From Hygrocybe punicea (taxonomy: Eukaryota; Basidiomycota; Agaricomycetes; Agaricales; Hygrophoraceae): a stretch of DNA of 64,000 nt. Location of the stretch: contig OY744469.1 of the NCBI GenBank assembly GCA_963556145.1, positions 62,001 to 126,000 of the forward strand, written 5' to 3'. A program made the position numbers and the translations under genes. Under the pieces are notes generated by a model that did not search any database, had not been told where the DNA came from, and saw only the letters and a list, made by a program, of their open reading frames with translations. Below, in pieces: positions 1 through 10,018 of the stretch. How positions within the stretch are numbered: the stretch's first letter is position 1; each line of letters begins with the position of its first letter.

Positions 1-19
1 TGGAATCTAGAAAAAATTG

Positions 20-2524
20 TCAGAAAATTCTTCCAAAATATGAGAAACCACACCTTTGGATCTCTCCATCATCAAGACGATATTCAGTGGTATCTTCCTC
101 ATACACAATACCAGGAACATAAGAAATTATCACATCATCAAAACCAGCACTTGAGCTATCATCACAAGAGTCCTTCAAATCGTCAAAGTCATCAAACTGA
201 TAATCCAAGTCTTCGTCAGTGTCACCATCAGCATCACGGTCAGTGAGCTCTTCATCTTCTCCACCAGCAACAATGAAATTGCCCTCGTTATCTTGTGTAA
301 TGGTGACATCAACATCTGACTGGTCTGTGGCTTGTGAAGTTCGAATCCGATCCACGAGTTCCTGAGTTAAAATGGCAGGGTCATCATCAAATTCGGGGCC
401 ATCTACAAGTGGATCATTGCTCTCTTCATTTGGTTCGGGGTGAGGTTCTGAAATTGAAAGTGCAAATGAAGTATCTTCATCAATGCGTTCTCTCATAGTG
501 CAGACAGCTGCTTCGCCAGTAATGCAATCATATGAGAGGTTGAAGTGCTTCACTTGGCAGCCTTTCCATGCCTAGGGTTATTGCAGATGAGCATTTTATC
601 AAAACGAGATCTTAGTACATACCTGCTTCACAATTTCGGGATGGGCAGTGAAATAATTATATGCTTTCTTCACCCAGCTTACAGATGCATTACGTAGAGG
701 GCCAAGCTCAGTAGGGAGAACGACAATTCCCTTTGGATTAGCTTTCAACTGGTTCCGTGTTTGTTCCATGAGATATGTTGCTGCTTCGCATTTGATGATA
801 TGTTTGAGAATTCGTTGAATTCCGACATCATTTGGCTGCATCTTGCCAGTACCTGTGAGATATCAGTTCAAATCAAGGAAAAATAAGTTGTTGTGGTGTA
901 TACGTACATCCACCTGGAATGAAGACAAGTCAGATCCATCCCACTTCTGTTTTCATCCATGTACGAAATGGCTTGCCACGGTGAACACTCCAGCAGTCAA
1001 TGATCAAGAGGCCCCTCATGTTCGGTAATCCTTTTTTCTGTTTTATATCATTAAGATATGGTACGACAATCTTCAATATCCACTATAAACAAGCATTAAG
1101 GGCATTGATATCTCAGAATGTTGTAGCCACGCTCACCTCCTTCATACACGAAAGATTACTCCAGTGATTATCACCACCACTTGACCAGATATTGCCATCC
1201 TTTTCGGCTTCAACTCGCAGATTGGCTGCTGGCAAGGAGGCACTGGTCTTTCCTGACCAGATTGACTGCAATGGTAGGAATGCGCCCGAGCACGATGTAG
1301 TTACCATTAAGGTAAACTGACGCTTCTCATCCTTTCCGAACACATTGACTTGTTTTGCACCTCTAGTTGCCCAAGTTTTGTTGCCAGTTGGAATTAAATT
1401 TACGCCTGTTTGGTCGCCATTAAGAATCGCTTCAGCAGGAGTCCTGTCCATAAAAGCCTCCCAGACAACTCGAAGGAGCATGTCTTCACATTCCCTCTCC
1501 CAACCATCTGGCGTCTTTTGTGCTGCTCTTGTTGCTGTTCGCCAGGACCAACCAAGTTCTACTTCCAAAAAATGTCGAACAAATGTCTCCGAGCACTTGA
1601 AAGTGCATTTCGCCAGTAATTCGGGTGCCATGGACCGAAGGTAGCCCATAAATAAGGCTCGTGTGATGGGAACAGAAATCGTCAACCCTGCATTGCGGTT
1701 GGTCAACAGGTCTGTTTTCATTCGCCTCAAAATCTCTGGATGTTGAACCTTATCAAATGAGTGAGTAAATCATGGTGATGTCGACAGACTACAAGGCTTA
1801 CCAATATCCGTGGTCATCCAAGATGCTTCTCGGACAAGAATCTTTTCCCTTCAGCCTGGACCTTCTCCAGTATGTCATCCTTCCACTTTCTTTTCGAACC
1901 CTTCAAGTCAATCCAGCGTTGAATTGTGCCAGGCTTCAGAGTATGAAAATTTTCTTTCCCTCCAAGCTGCATATGCAGCATTTTGACCATGTATCCGGTT
2001 TGGAATTGGCAGGCTTGTGCTGCATCGTCAATCGCTTTCCACAACAAAGGTCTGAACTAATTTTCACGCCTGGCACGCTTCCGAAGCTTGATCTTTGATG
2101 CGGCTAATCCTGCCTTCCGATTGGCTACTTGTATTTCCTTTGCAGTTTTTGGCGCAGTATGATTTGACACAAGTTTCTTCTGTAGTCATCCGGCACTCAA
2201 TCAGCCAGGATTCTTTCCAACAAAGTCATGGAATCCTTGCACCTTCCTTAGTAAGCTGCCCTCCTTGTCTCGAAGACCTTGGTCTATCTCGGCATTGACA
2301 ATCCTTGCTCTTTGCCTTTTTTTTCGGATATAGTTCTGTGCCTTGATCTTTTCCCGGAGCAGTGTTGCTAAACTGTGTTCTCGGGCATCTGCCTGCATCC
2401 TGTGCTGCCGGATATCTTCAAACTGGGAAGCATCTTGTTCTGCTTTCTCGTCTGGAGTGAGTTTGACTAAATATTTCCGGATATCCATTGAAGACTTGGA
2501 GAGAACGTCATAGGTGAACTCCAA
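20..2524 (-). pseudogene. Decayed pogo/Tigger-like DDE transposase
   Basis: Read on the minus strand, this is the DDE superfamily (DDE_1) transposase common in agaricomycetes. It would cut and paste its own element in the nucleus. The N-terminal part (2524-1814) is basic. The middle exon (about 1730-1120) carries the family blocks KCSETFVRHFLEVELGW, NGDQTGVNLIPTGNKTW and FGKDEKRQFTLMV. A later exon (about 1010-900) has LLIIDCWSVHRGKPFRTWM, and the 841-599 exon has DVGIQRILKH. The last exon (553-20) is an acidic tail. Damage: in-frame stops near 2203, 2190 and 2057, a 1-nt frameshift near 1850 just before the REASWMTTDIG block, and a TGA at 930-932 where the family has Arg. The introns near 1800, 1110, 890 and 590 keep good GT-AG borders. 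No ATG is clear at the 5' end. The element's left end may lie outside the window. Confidence 0.85.
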
Positions 2525-2599
2525 TGCTCAATGCTCTCCTTTTCTTTATTTCAGGCTGCTTAATGTGGCTAACGTGGCTATGTGGACCGAGTACATTGT

Positions 2600-2765
2600 C
2601 CCCTGTTTGCTATGGTCACGCAAGTCTTACGGTCGTTTGCTATGAATTTACCAATTTGCTAGGTCACGGCGTCACAGCTGTTTGCTATAATTAAGAAGAC
2701 TACAGTATTACCAATTTGTTGACCCATCATATTTGGTTATGCACCCAGTGTTTGTTTATTTGGTT
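2600..2765. repeat. Subterminal short repeats upstream of the pogo-like transposase
   Basis: The motif TTTGCTA(T/G) recurs at about 2606, 2636, 2654 and 2680, interleaved with two GGTCACG copies and two ACCAATTTG copies. Such clusters near the ends of DNA transposons usually bind the transposase. Here they lie just 5' of the decayed DDE gene and stop where the unrelated PD-(D/E)XK coding piece begins. I could not identify an exact terminal inverted repeat or target duplication. Confidence 0.4.
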
Positions 2766-2802
2766 GGCTCATCATCATTGTTAAGGATAACAAATCTCAC
2801 AG

Positions 2803-3584
2803 TTCGACATTGATGCTTTATGCTGGATATCTAACCAGAGTATGGTTCTCATCCTTGGCCAACAACACTGGCTAACCTCGTAGTTAATGCAGGCTCCAGT
2901 AAGTTCTGCTCTCGATGGCGACGGTGGTGCTCGCATTACATTCATCAGCACCAATCCGAACGCAGTCAGAGTTTCAATTCCAAACAATGAAATTCGATCG
3001 GTTTTCCTTCGCTGGATAAAGACAGACCTCTCCCGGCGACTGGCTCCCGAGCTCCGTGGCAACAGCGCGATTTTGTGACGCAACCTCAATTGTGGTTCTG
3101 TGGCTTCGTTTGCCGGCTCAACATTTTGGTCGCAAGGAGGAGAATGTACCAGTCCTCCGTTAAAGCATATCTCGAGTCTGCATCTGAAGCCGAGTACAGT
3201 CACCATGAGTGGGAGTGCATCATGGGGTATGCTGCTGGCACTGGCCGTCTTGATCTAATTTTCCGCCGGGAGGACGCTGCTATCATGTTCGAGCTGAAGC
3301 GAGAAAAGCATGAGAAGAAATAGGGTTATGGTCAGTTACAGCGCCGAATCCTCAGACGCTTGGCTCGTGAGGCGATGGATCAATGTACAACAAGGCATTA
3401 CGACGCGACATTGCCCAGGCATGTTACCAAGCTTCGCATATATGGAATAGGATTCGTTGGGCCCTATTGTGCCGTTGATGGACAGCTGCTTGAGCGAAGT
3501 ATGGGAGGTCAATGGGAGGTCAAGGACTCGTACTCTGAGGAGGATGATCAAGGCTGTTGCGAAGATTTACAAAACCTTAGGTGA
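2803..3584 (+). pseudogene. C-terminal remnant of an AAA-ATPase-like / PD-(D/E)XK (PDDEXK_9-type) protein
   Basis: A first exon piece reads LMLYAGYLT and ends at 2839. A clean 53-nt GT-AG intron with a GGCTAAC branch site (2840-2892) follows. The next exon has VRVSIPNNEIRSVFLRWI, the PN-E-V/I-R block that joins the ATPase and nuclease parts in AAA-ATPase-like/PDDEXK_9 proteins. The frame then breaks near 3075. The nuclease core continues in another frame with GRLDLIFRREDAAIMFELKR, which gives the D...E-x-K catalytic pattern of PD-(D/E)XK enzymes. A TAG at 3321-3323 interrupts it, and GYGQLQ follows in the same frame. The N-terminal ATPase part is absent: the homology starts right beside the transposon-like repeats, so the gene was probably cut by that element. 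In fungi such proteins belong to large, fast-moving families. Family call fairly sure; function not claimed. Confidence 0.7.
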
Positions 3585-4716
3585 TAATTAATAGCGACAT
3601 GCAAGTTATATATAAACTAGTCCGACTATTGTGAGCAACGATGGGCACTCGATTTTCAGTCGATTTTCAGTCTAAAATTAAGAGACCAATTACCAAGCTT
3701 GTGTGACTGACGTCGCTCCTGCCGACCGACGAAATTGTGAATTATTGGAACATATTGGGGAAAGATGAAAGAGTTGGTTGTAGAGTTCAAAGCCATGTGT
3801 GAGCTCGAGGATATTACAGCATGTGCATCCTTAGGTGTTTGGTGATTGCCCTCTATACTGATTTCGCAAAAAAGAAATGGATTTCATCGGCGATCCCTAC
3901 GTGAAACGGGCGTCTGACAGGTGAATATTTAGCGAAATCATGCCTTCTACTGATATCGTTAAATGGATTGACGTGTCTCATAGTTGGTCTCCGGTCCCAA
4001 CCCTGTAACGCCCGACGCTGATGAGCAGCGCCTTACGGTCCAGCGAATTATGATGAGTTCAGGGACGTCCCGCAATACAAAGCAAGTCGATGACACACTG
4101 AGCCGCATATGGTCTCAGACCGTTGGTGATTGGAGGGGGATATGTGTCAGTGAGTAGGAGTTGAAGTGTAGGCGGGACTCAGTGGGACTAGACGCCGTTG
4201 TCGTGTGTTGGACGGCTAAATAATGAACTTGTGAGGCTGTTAGTGCGAGTTGAGGAGGTAATGTGGGCCGCCACAAGTGAACTTCGACGTAGACCGGAAG
4301 ACAGGCTATACAACTAGACACTTCTTACGTGAGAGTAAGTCAACGTGAGTTGAAGGGAACCTTACGGCTGTCTGTAGGTGCAAATGAGAAGAACGACAAT
4401 GATCAATTGAGCTTCATCCAAGCCCGGGAGCAATGCCCAAGTGCTCAGCGCTCAGCGTCAACGCTCAACACGAATTGACCGAATTGGTGAGGCTGTGACC
4501 AGCAGAGAGCCGATTCGTGGAGGCCTTGTAAGGGCATTCTTTTCTGTTAATCCAGAAAGCAGAAGACGGTGAGATATTTGCATGATAGCTACTAGGGGGT
4601 TGCTTGTTTGACTCCGAGTGACATGAGGCTACGTGTTATATGCGTTAAAGACACATGTTGGAAACGCGTGTCCCATCGGGGATTGAAAAAAAAAAAATCG
4701 GGATCATGATCTTTCC
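3585..4716. other. Intergenic stretch with one copy of a dispersed repeat
   Basis: I see no convincing coding frame. A block at 3931-4100 is shared with 8304-8547. The rest is unique sequence, with an A-run near 4686 close to the 3' end of the MLKL-like gene. Confidence 0.5.
3931..4100 (+). repeat. Dispersed repeat, copy A (partner at 8304-8547)
   Basis: The block starts AGCGAAATCATGCCTTC and includes AACGCCCGACGCTGA, ATGATGAG(T/C)TCAGGGACGTCCC and, near its end, CACACTG. The same words occur in the same order and orientation at 8304-8547, with small insertions and substitutions. The two copies bracket the MLKL-like gene, the hAT element and the VPS10 fragment. No coding content or inverted ends were seen. 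Confidence 0.65.
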
Positions 4717-5587
4717 CTATTTAGACCGACTTTGAGTAAAGCCATTTGAACGTAATAAAAACAAGCCTCTTACATTCGCATGGATTTTCGTTAGAAGCTG
4801 CGCAATGCCTTATTGTTAGTCACACATAGTAAGGAAAAAGTGGGCCGTACCTCGCGCTCTAATGTGCTCGTCTGCGATATCCCAACAACTTCATCGTGAC
4901 GTTCCCGGTGTACATCGTCCATTTCAAGAAAGGTAGCCGTCATGCGTTCCGAGGTTTCTGTATGTAGTCGGTGGACACTCAGTTCCAAATTCACCTAACG
5001 CGCCAATAGAATTTAGTATAGATACAACAGCATTACCACGAGAGACCCTTACACCAAACAGGAGGATGGCTTCGTCCAGTAACTTGTTGAATCGTTCAAC
5101 GTGTTCCCTGTTGTCATCTTGACGTATGTAACGCTGTACCAGACCTTGCTCATCGAGTCGCTTCATGAAAGCGATAATATCCCGAAAGATCCTACAATAA
5201 ATCTATATATCAAGAAATCCAAGAAGAATGGCAAAGACACCGACAATTCAATTTGACCAATACTATGCAGCACTTCCGCAGGCAGATGATCCCCATAATC
5301 ATGCGTCTGTCTCCATATATCATCCACAGTCTCCGCAGCTCGGTGGGCCAGGTGCTTGCAATCCTTCTTGTTTGACTTTGCTTTCTGATATGCCGTGAAC
5401 ATCTAGGTGGTCCCAGGACTATCAAACAAGAGCGTCTCACCTCGCTCATCTCCCAAACAATGATCACCACCGCAACAACCGATTGAAGGGGCGGAAAAGC
5501 ACTCGTCGCATCCCTCAAAGCTCGTAGGGCGACACCTGCAGCTGCGCCAAATGTGTCGGCTTTCTTGTTTTTGATACGGAGAACCAT
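4717..5587 (-). CDS. MLKL-type N-terminal (four-helix-bundle) domain protein
   Basis: Five exons join in frame to a 222-aa protein: 5587-5441, 5402-5245, 5191-5053, 4994-4851 and 4797-4717. All introns are GT-AG and 38-58 nt long; the last has a GACTAAC branch site. The first ATG giving this frame is at 5587. The protein has the basidiomycete MLKL-NTD-like pattern: KKADTFGAAAGVALRALRDA, then FPPLQSVVAVVIIVWEM, then the basic YQKAKSNKKDCKHLAHRAAE helix. FRDIIAFMKRL...FNKLLDEAILLFGV and NLELSVHRLHTETSERM follow. In mammalian MLKL and fungal HeLo-like proteins such bundles attack membranes during regulated cell death. In basidiomycetes this domain usually heads a kinase or NACHT/NLR protein, but here nothing follows the bundle except a short helical tail. 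Domain call good; a cell-death role is inference. It may also be a remnant of a longer gene. Confidence 0.75.
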
Positions 5588-5856
5588 GGTTGAAAGCATG
5601 GGAGTGTGTGCGTGTGGTATGTGGATAGATGCAGAGTGGTGGGTGGGGTGAAAGTGTAGATGAACAGCTTGGCGACATCGCCAGCACGCAAGACTGTCTG
5701 TCAAACCTTAGTACCTAGCCAGAACCTGCCCTTGCTTCATATCCGGACACAGCTGCAAGTCAACACGTTCATAAAAAAAAAGCATTTCGGCGGCTCGAGT
5801 GAAGTCCGAAAATACACGTGACTATAAATTAGTATAATTCGCGCGACGAGCAAGGC
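5588..5856. other. Upstream region of the MLKL-like gene, up to the hAT insertion
   Basis: No gene seen. This is the likely 5' region of the minus-strand MLKL-like gene. The hAT element sits about 270 bp upstream of its ATG. AGCAAGGC at 5849-5856 is the left target duplication. Confidence 0.4.
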
Positions 5857-6924
5857 CAGTGTTGTCATGACTCTAGTCCGACTGGGTCATGCGCTGACTG
5901 CAGTCGCGCTTGCGAAAACCCTTAACTTTAGTCGTGACTAGTCAAGGGTCTATGAGAAACTACCAAAAGAGGCAGACTCATGCGTGGTCGGTAGCAAACA
6001 CTTGCATGCGGTGTACTTTACTACGCAATGTCAAGAAAATGGATGGGGAATTACCAACACGTACGTAGAGATGTGTAGCGCAAAAAAAATCAGGCTAATG
6101 CACTGCTAGTACTCGCCATTGGGACATCTGTAGTACCGGCCTCAGCATTCTCCTGACTGCTTGACTCGGAGCACAAGAGCTCGTAAGTTTCCATTTCCAT
6201 ATCCAAATTCTTGATACCTCCCTGCCAGAAATAATCTATACCTGTCAAAGGCGAATTTCGATCACCTGGGAAGATGAAAAGCGATTTCAAGGGGATGGCC
6301 ATCTTTGGGACCACGGCGGTTCATTGTGGTGGGGTGTTGTCTGGCAATGCAGCTTGAATGGCATGCAGTGGGAGCCGGATTGTCAGAGGTGGAGGAGGGG
6401 GGGGAGCGGGCCCCGGCGGGGTCATTTTCTATTTCTGAGTCGCTTTCAAGATCAGCAACTGCATCTTCAATGAGTTGCTCGGCACTTTTGATAAATTTTG
6501 ATAAATTGTGGAATATACCTTGGGCTTCCACCTCTGCTGGTGTTCGACTTTGAACCGTATCAGTCAAAGCAACTGCAACAATGTCTGGATTCCGAAGTAA
6601 GTCACGGTGGTATGCCAAGCATCGAATACACCATGCAGTCTTGTTTGAGTTGTTGTTCTTGTAAAATGTTCCATCTGTGATGAAGTGCACCCACGACCAG
6701 TGACTCATGGTTGAGAGGAGAAGCAAAGCGGCAAAAATCAAACTTCGACATGGAAAGCGATGAAGTTCGTCGTGTATAAGTCGTGTACAAGGTGCATATC
6801 TATTATAATCTAATCTTATCTCATCCCAAAAAGGCTTGACTAGTCGAAGTCAGTCAGTCAGCCTGACGTGACTGTCGTGACTTGACTACAGCGACCCGGG
6901 GTTGGTCTGACTTGTACAACACTG
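5857..6924. mobile_element. hAT-type DNA transposon, 1068 bp, with 8-bp target duplication
   Basis: The ends read CAGTGTTGT and ACAACACTG, with weaker inverted similarity inside them and many short GACTAGTC/GTCAGTC words in both subterminal zones. The sequence AGCAAGGC occurs at 5849-5856 and again at 6925-6932. This is an exact 8-bp target-site duplication, the hAT hallmark. The body carries only a short zinc-finger coding piece on the minus strand, far too little for a full hAT transposase, so the copy is non-autonomous (internally deleted). The intact duplication suggests a fairly recent insertion. Confidence 0.88.
6090..6741 (-). pseudogene. BED-like zinc-finger fragment of a hAT transposase
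   Basis: The frame at 6741-6262 has HWSWVHFITDGTFYKNN followed by KTAWCIRCLAYHRD. This is the aromatic-rich, C-x2-C...H pattern at the start of basidiomycete hAT transposases, which binds element ends. An acidic, Ser/Pro-rich linker follows, and a second frame continues to 6090. The catalytic RNase-H-like core and the hAT dimerisation domain are missing. It lies wholly inside the hAT element at 5857-6924, which supports the call. No ATG is certain and the joining of the two frames is unclear. Confidence 0.6.
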
Positions 6925-6949
6925 AGCAAGGCAACACCGACGCGGAACG

Positions 6950-7900
6950 GCCATATTCTTGCTATCGATATTGTCTTCTTTCCTTTTGTTAGTGTGCGCC
7001 CAGCCCAACACATTCACCTGATTTCAGAACTGCCTTCAAGGCTGTTCTTCTTTGACGATACAGAGGTCGGTCACTCCAAGAACAGTCTACGACCGCATAT
7101 CTTTTTTTTTTGCCAGTCCGCCATATACCTGATTCATCGGATGAAGAATCTTGCTAGCGACCTTCCAACGGGAAACGCCATGATGGTCATCCCGCATCCA
7201 TTTGACAAAATTATTGTGAGTTCAAAAGACATTTCATGTCTTCTTTCTACCGTTAGCTTTCTTTCTGAACGTAGGCATTCGTCCTGACTCCAGGCACTAC
7301 TCATTATCGCCCGGAGGACCACGGCAAAACATGGCGGCGGTTTGAGCATCCCATCCCCAAACCGCTTTCGTTTCACTCAGATAAATCAAAATACGGTTAC
7401 ATACCATATCAAAGGACGAAATGTGAAAAGGGGTGGATTTGGCAATGTCTTCCATGGCGAGGTAAGTTTCATCCAGCTGATGGCGAAATACTTGCTTACA
7501 TTTTCTGAAGACGTATTATTATACCAAAGGAGCGTTCGGAGACAAACCAAAATTACTGCTAGCCGATACTTCCAGTCGTCAGTTTGCACATCGCAATACT
7601 GTCTTCAAACACGGCGACCTCATCTACTGTATTGCGTTCGATACTAGCGCTCGATACTAGTCGCCTTTTCTCCAGCACCGACTTTTTCATAGAAGATTGT
7701 AAAATTGAGGACCTGGGTATCGGTGAAAATGCCAAGTCGTTATTTAGTTCTTGTTTTGGGGTCTACGCTGACGAGTGTGTTGCTTGTGGACGTGGATCTT
7801 TGTGTGTACGGCAGGGCATCGTGGGCTCGTGCAGCGGGAGGTGCGTATTCATTGTTTCTCTCCATTCGCGGGGCTGATGATGTTTTGTGGGCAGCAGGGC
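6950..7900 (+). pseudogene. VPS10/sortilin receptor fragment
   Basis: Spliced frames match the N-terminal beta-propeller of fungal Vps10, the Golgi-to-endosome sorting receptor for vacuolar hydrolases. The blocks are LPSRLFFFDDTEV, then VIPHPFDKII, an intron (GTGAGT...GTAG), then [20 protein letters not shown] and [17 protein letters not shown]. After a second intron come GAFGDKPKLLLADTS, FKHGDLIYCIAFDT, RLFSSTDFF and KIEDLGIGENAK. A 13-bp tandem duplication (TCGATACTAG at 7638 and again at 7651) shifts the frame between IAFDT and RLFSSTDFF, and similarity fades after about 7900. Most of the roughly 1400-residue receptor is absent. This is a relic or a short duplicated fragment, not a working receptor. 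It starts just right of the hAT insertion. Confidence 0.78.
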
Positions 7901-8303
7901 AAGGGCAGAGAGGGACCGGGGGAGGGAGGCAGTGTGAGTGTTGTGTCTTTGTTACGCATGTCGTTTCTTTATCTTTATCTCTCGCCCGCAACGTCTACCT
8001 GCCAATCTTATGCATAAAGACAGTATGACATATATAAAAATAATTCTACAGATACGCATGGGGCTCGTGTCTTCTCCTGAACCCGACCTCCGGCTCTCCT
8101 ACAAAGATGGAAGGATGGGTGCTCTTCTTGCTCGTCCTCTCAATGGGGTTGGAGAGTACGCACCCTTTTTTCCGATCGGTTTTTATTCAAGTTTTTTTCT
8201 TTCTTTCTATTTCGCGGCCAACTTGTCTATTCTGAACGAATTGGGATCCGCACAAGGGTGGGTGGCATTGTCAAATCATGAAACATGAAACATGTTAATC
8301 ATT

Positions 8304-8547
8304 AGCGAAATCATGCCTTCAACTGTTGTTACAAATTGTCTGTTAGTTCCAACCAGACTTTCCAACCTTGGAACGCCCGACGCTGACGGTCCAGCACGCG
8401 GAAGTATGATGAGCTCAGGGACGTCCCATGCGCTTTTGAGAAGGTACAGTGGGAAAGGTAAAGGCAAGGTGCGGTTGTCACTTGGCACCTCAAATCTCAG
8501 ACAAGCCAACGAATGACCTTGCTTGGCATACAATCAATTACACACTG
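8304..8547 (+). repeat. Dispersed repeat, copy B (partner at 3931-4100)
   Basis: It shares with 3931-4100 the words AGCGAAATCATGCCTTC, AACGCCCGACGCTGA, ATGATGAG and CAGGGACGTCCC in the same order, then diverges and meets again at CACACTG. It lacks the middle piece of copy A (GATGAGCAGCGCCTTAC). Confidence 0.65.
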
Positions 8548-10018
8548 TTTGATTATCAGAAGATATGTATTATCTTTTGGATAGTGAATGCTAATTTACT
8601 CTCGATGTTTGTTGTGATCGGATGGAAGCAGAACGCGTATCAAAAAGATACCCATATGCCTCCCGCACATGTCTTGGACATCTCACTGCTACCCCATTTG
8701 GTTGGTTATTGTGGAAGTAACTTGATCCTCGCCTCTAAGGTTGCTGGAAAACGGTCGTGAAAAGCGAAGTTTCAGTGTTAGAAGGAGATAACGAGTATAT
8801 GTTGAAAATGCGGCGCACGGGCCGGCGGGATCACCAGCCCTCTGAACCAGCTCTCTGAATAGGTAGCACTGTGTATCGTTCGGTGGTCGCAAGGTGATGG
8901 CAGGGCCGATCAAACCAAAATGGCGGCGAGCACGTCCCACTTGGAAACTTTGGACGGAGACGAATGTAAGGCAGACAAACGGTGGGTTGAGACCGGTGAG
9001 TTTAACAATAAATAATACGCCGGCCGTGTTCGGATTGAGACAGGGCAATCAAGGTGGCAAAACAATGCATTAGTCTGGGGTGCCGAAGGTCCAGCAGGCT
9101 TTGACACTGTTGACGTTGGTGCAGAGGGGACATGTTCACAAGTTTTCCCTACGCCACTTAACGTTGTCTTGTGGTAAGCAGAGACACAGAGATTGAAGAT
9201 CGAGGGAGTTCGCGGCGGAAATGTGGCCCTACAGCGATCAGATGAAGAAGCCTGCGGTTATTTTTTATGTGAAATCAACGGCGAATGGGACCCACTTCCG
9301 AGGCTCCCGGCCAGGTCGGCAACTCAAGCAATGGCGCAGGAGTGCTATCGTGGATGCCGAGCCGTCATCATCGCACAAGCACGATTGATGACTCGGAGAC
9401 AAGATCGCCCGAAATGACTAACAATTAATGATGAAAGTGGTGGAGTGGCGCGTTGGCAAGAGAGTTTTTGGTCAAACCTACGCAGTGGTAGCCTGAGTCA
9501 ACAGCAATCCAAATCCAACGCGATAGCGAACAATGAGGGGCCTGTGAGAGGCGAGGAAAAGCTAAGTCCAATCATCGGTGGCACAAATGTCTGTAGAGGA
9601 GGTATATCAGAGAAGTAACGAATGAAAACGGAGGCACGTACGCTTGAAGCTGGTGTGAAGAAAGCGAGTACCGCGCAGATTACCCGAGCACGGAGGTACA
9701 CATGTTCGACTACCTGTAAACGGATAAAATAACCTCGGCCCCAGAAAAAAACAGGATGAGGACATTGACCTTTCCATCTCCCCTGTGCATTTTCGTAGCC
9801 ATCCCGTCCTCTGTACGGTCTCGTGGACCTAGGCAAGTTGACGGCGGTCAGACATTGGCTCACAGAGCCGCCGAGAGTGGACCCGTAGTCAAAGTCAATT
9901 TCCTCCCGCAGCCTGAGTCACACCGCGGCGTCTATTCCCTAGATACAGATAAAAATAGAAGCATATAAATGATGTCCTTTAGCGAGCTGTACAGCGTCAA
10001 TTTGGTTGCCCTCAGCAA
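8548..10018. other. Stretch with no gene I can assign
   Basis: Several open frames exist: minus 9107-8910 and 9863-9498, plus 9193-9417. None starts with a good ATG, shows a splice pattern I trust, or matches a family I know. The minus frame near 9700-9600 has a hydrophobic run (VICAVLAFFTPASS) that could be one membrane segment. The last 60 bp, with ATATAAAT near 9963, are the probable promoter of the metacaspase gene. Confidence 0.35.

Noticed and set aside
5210..5704. A longer minus-strand frame starting at 5704
   Set aside because: The first 39 residues are His/Cys-rich and unlike the family; the frame also reads through a clear donor at 5440. The start at 5587 fits better.
7342..7647. 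Frame with a kinase-like glycine loop ([13 protein letters not shown])
   Set aside because: It is a shadow frame of the VPS10 exon; the true frame reads [12 protein letters not shown] and [10 protein letters not shown], a much stronger match.
9498..9863. Minus-strand frame with a hydrophobic run
   Set aside because: No ATG, no family and no neighbouring exon could be found; kept only as a note in the unassigned stretch.
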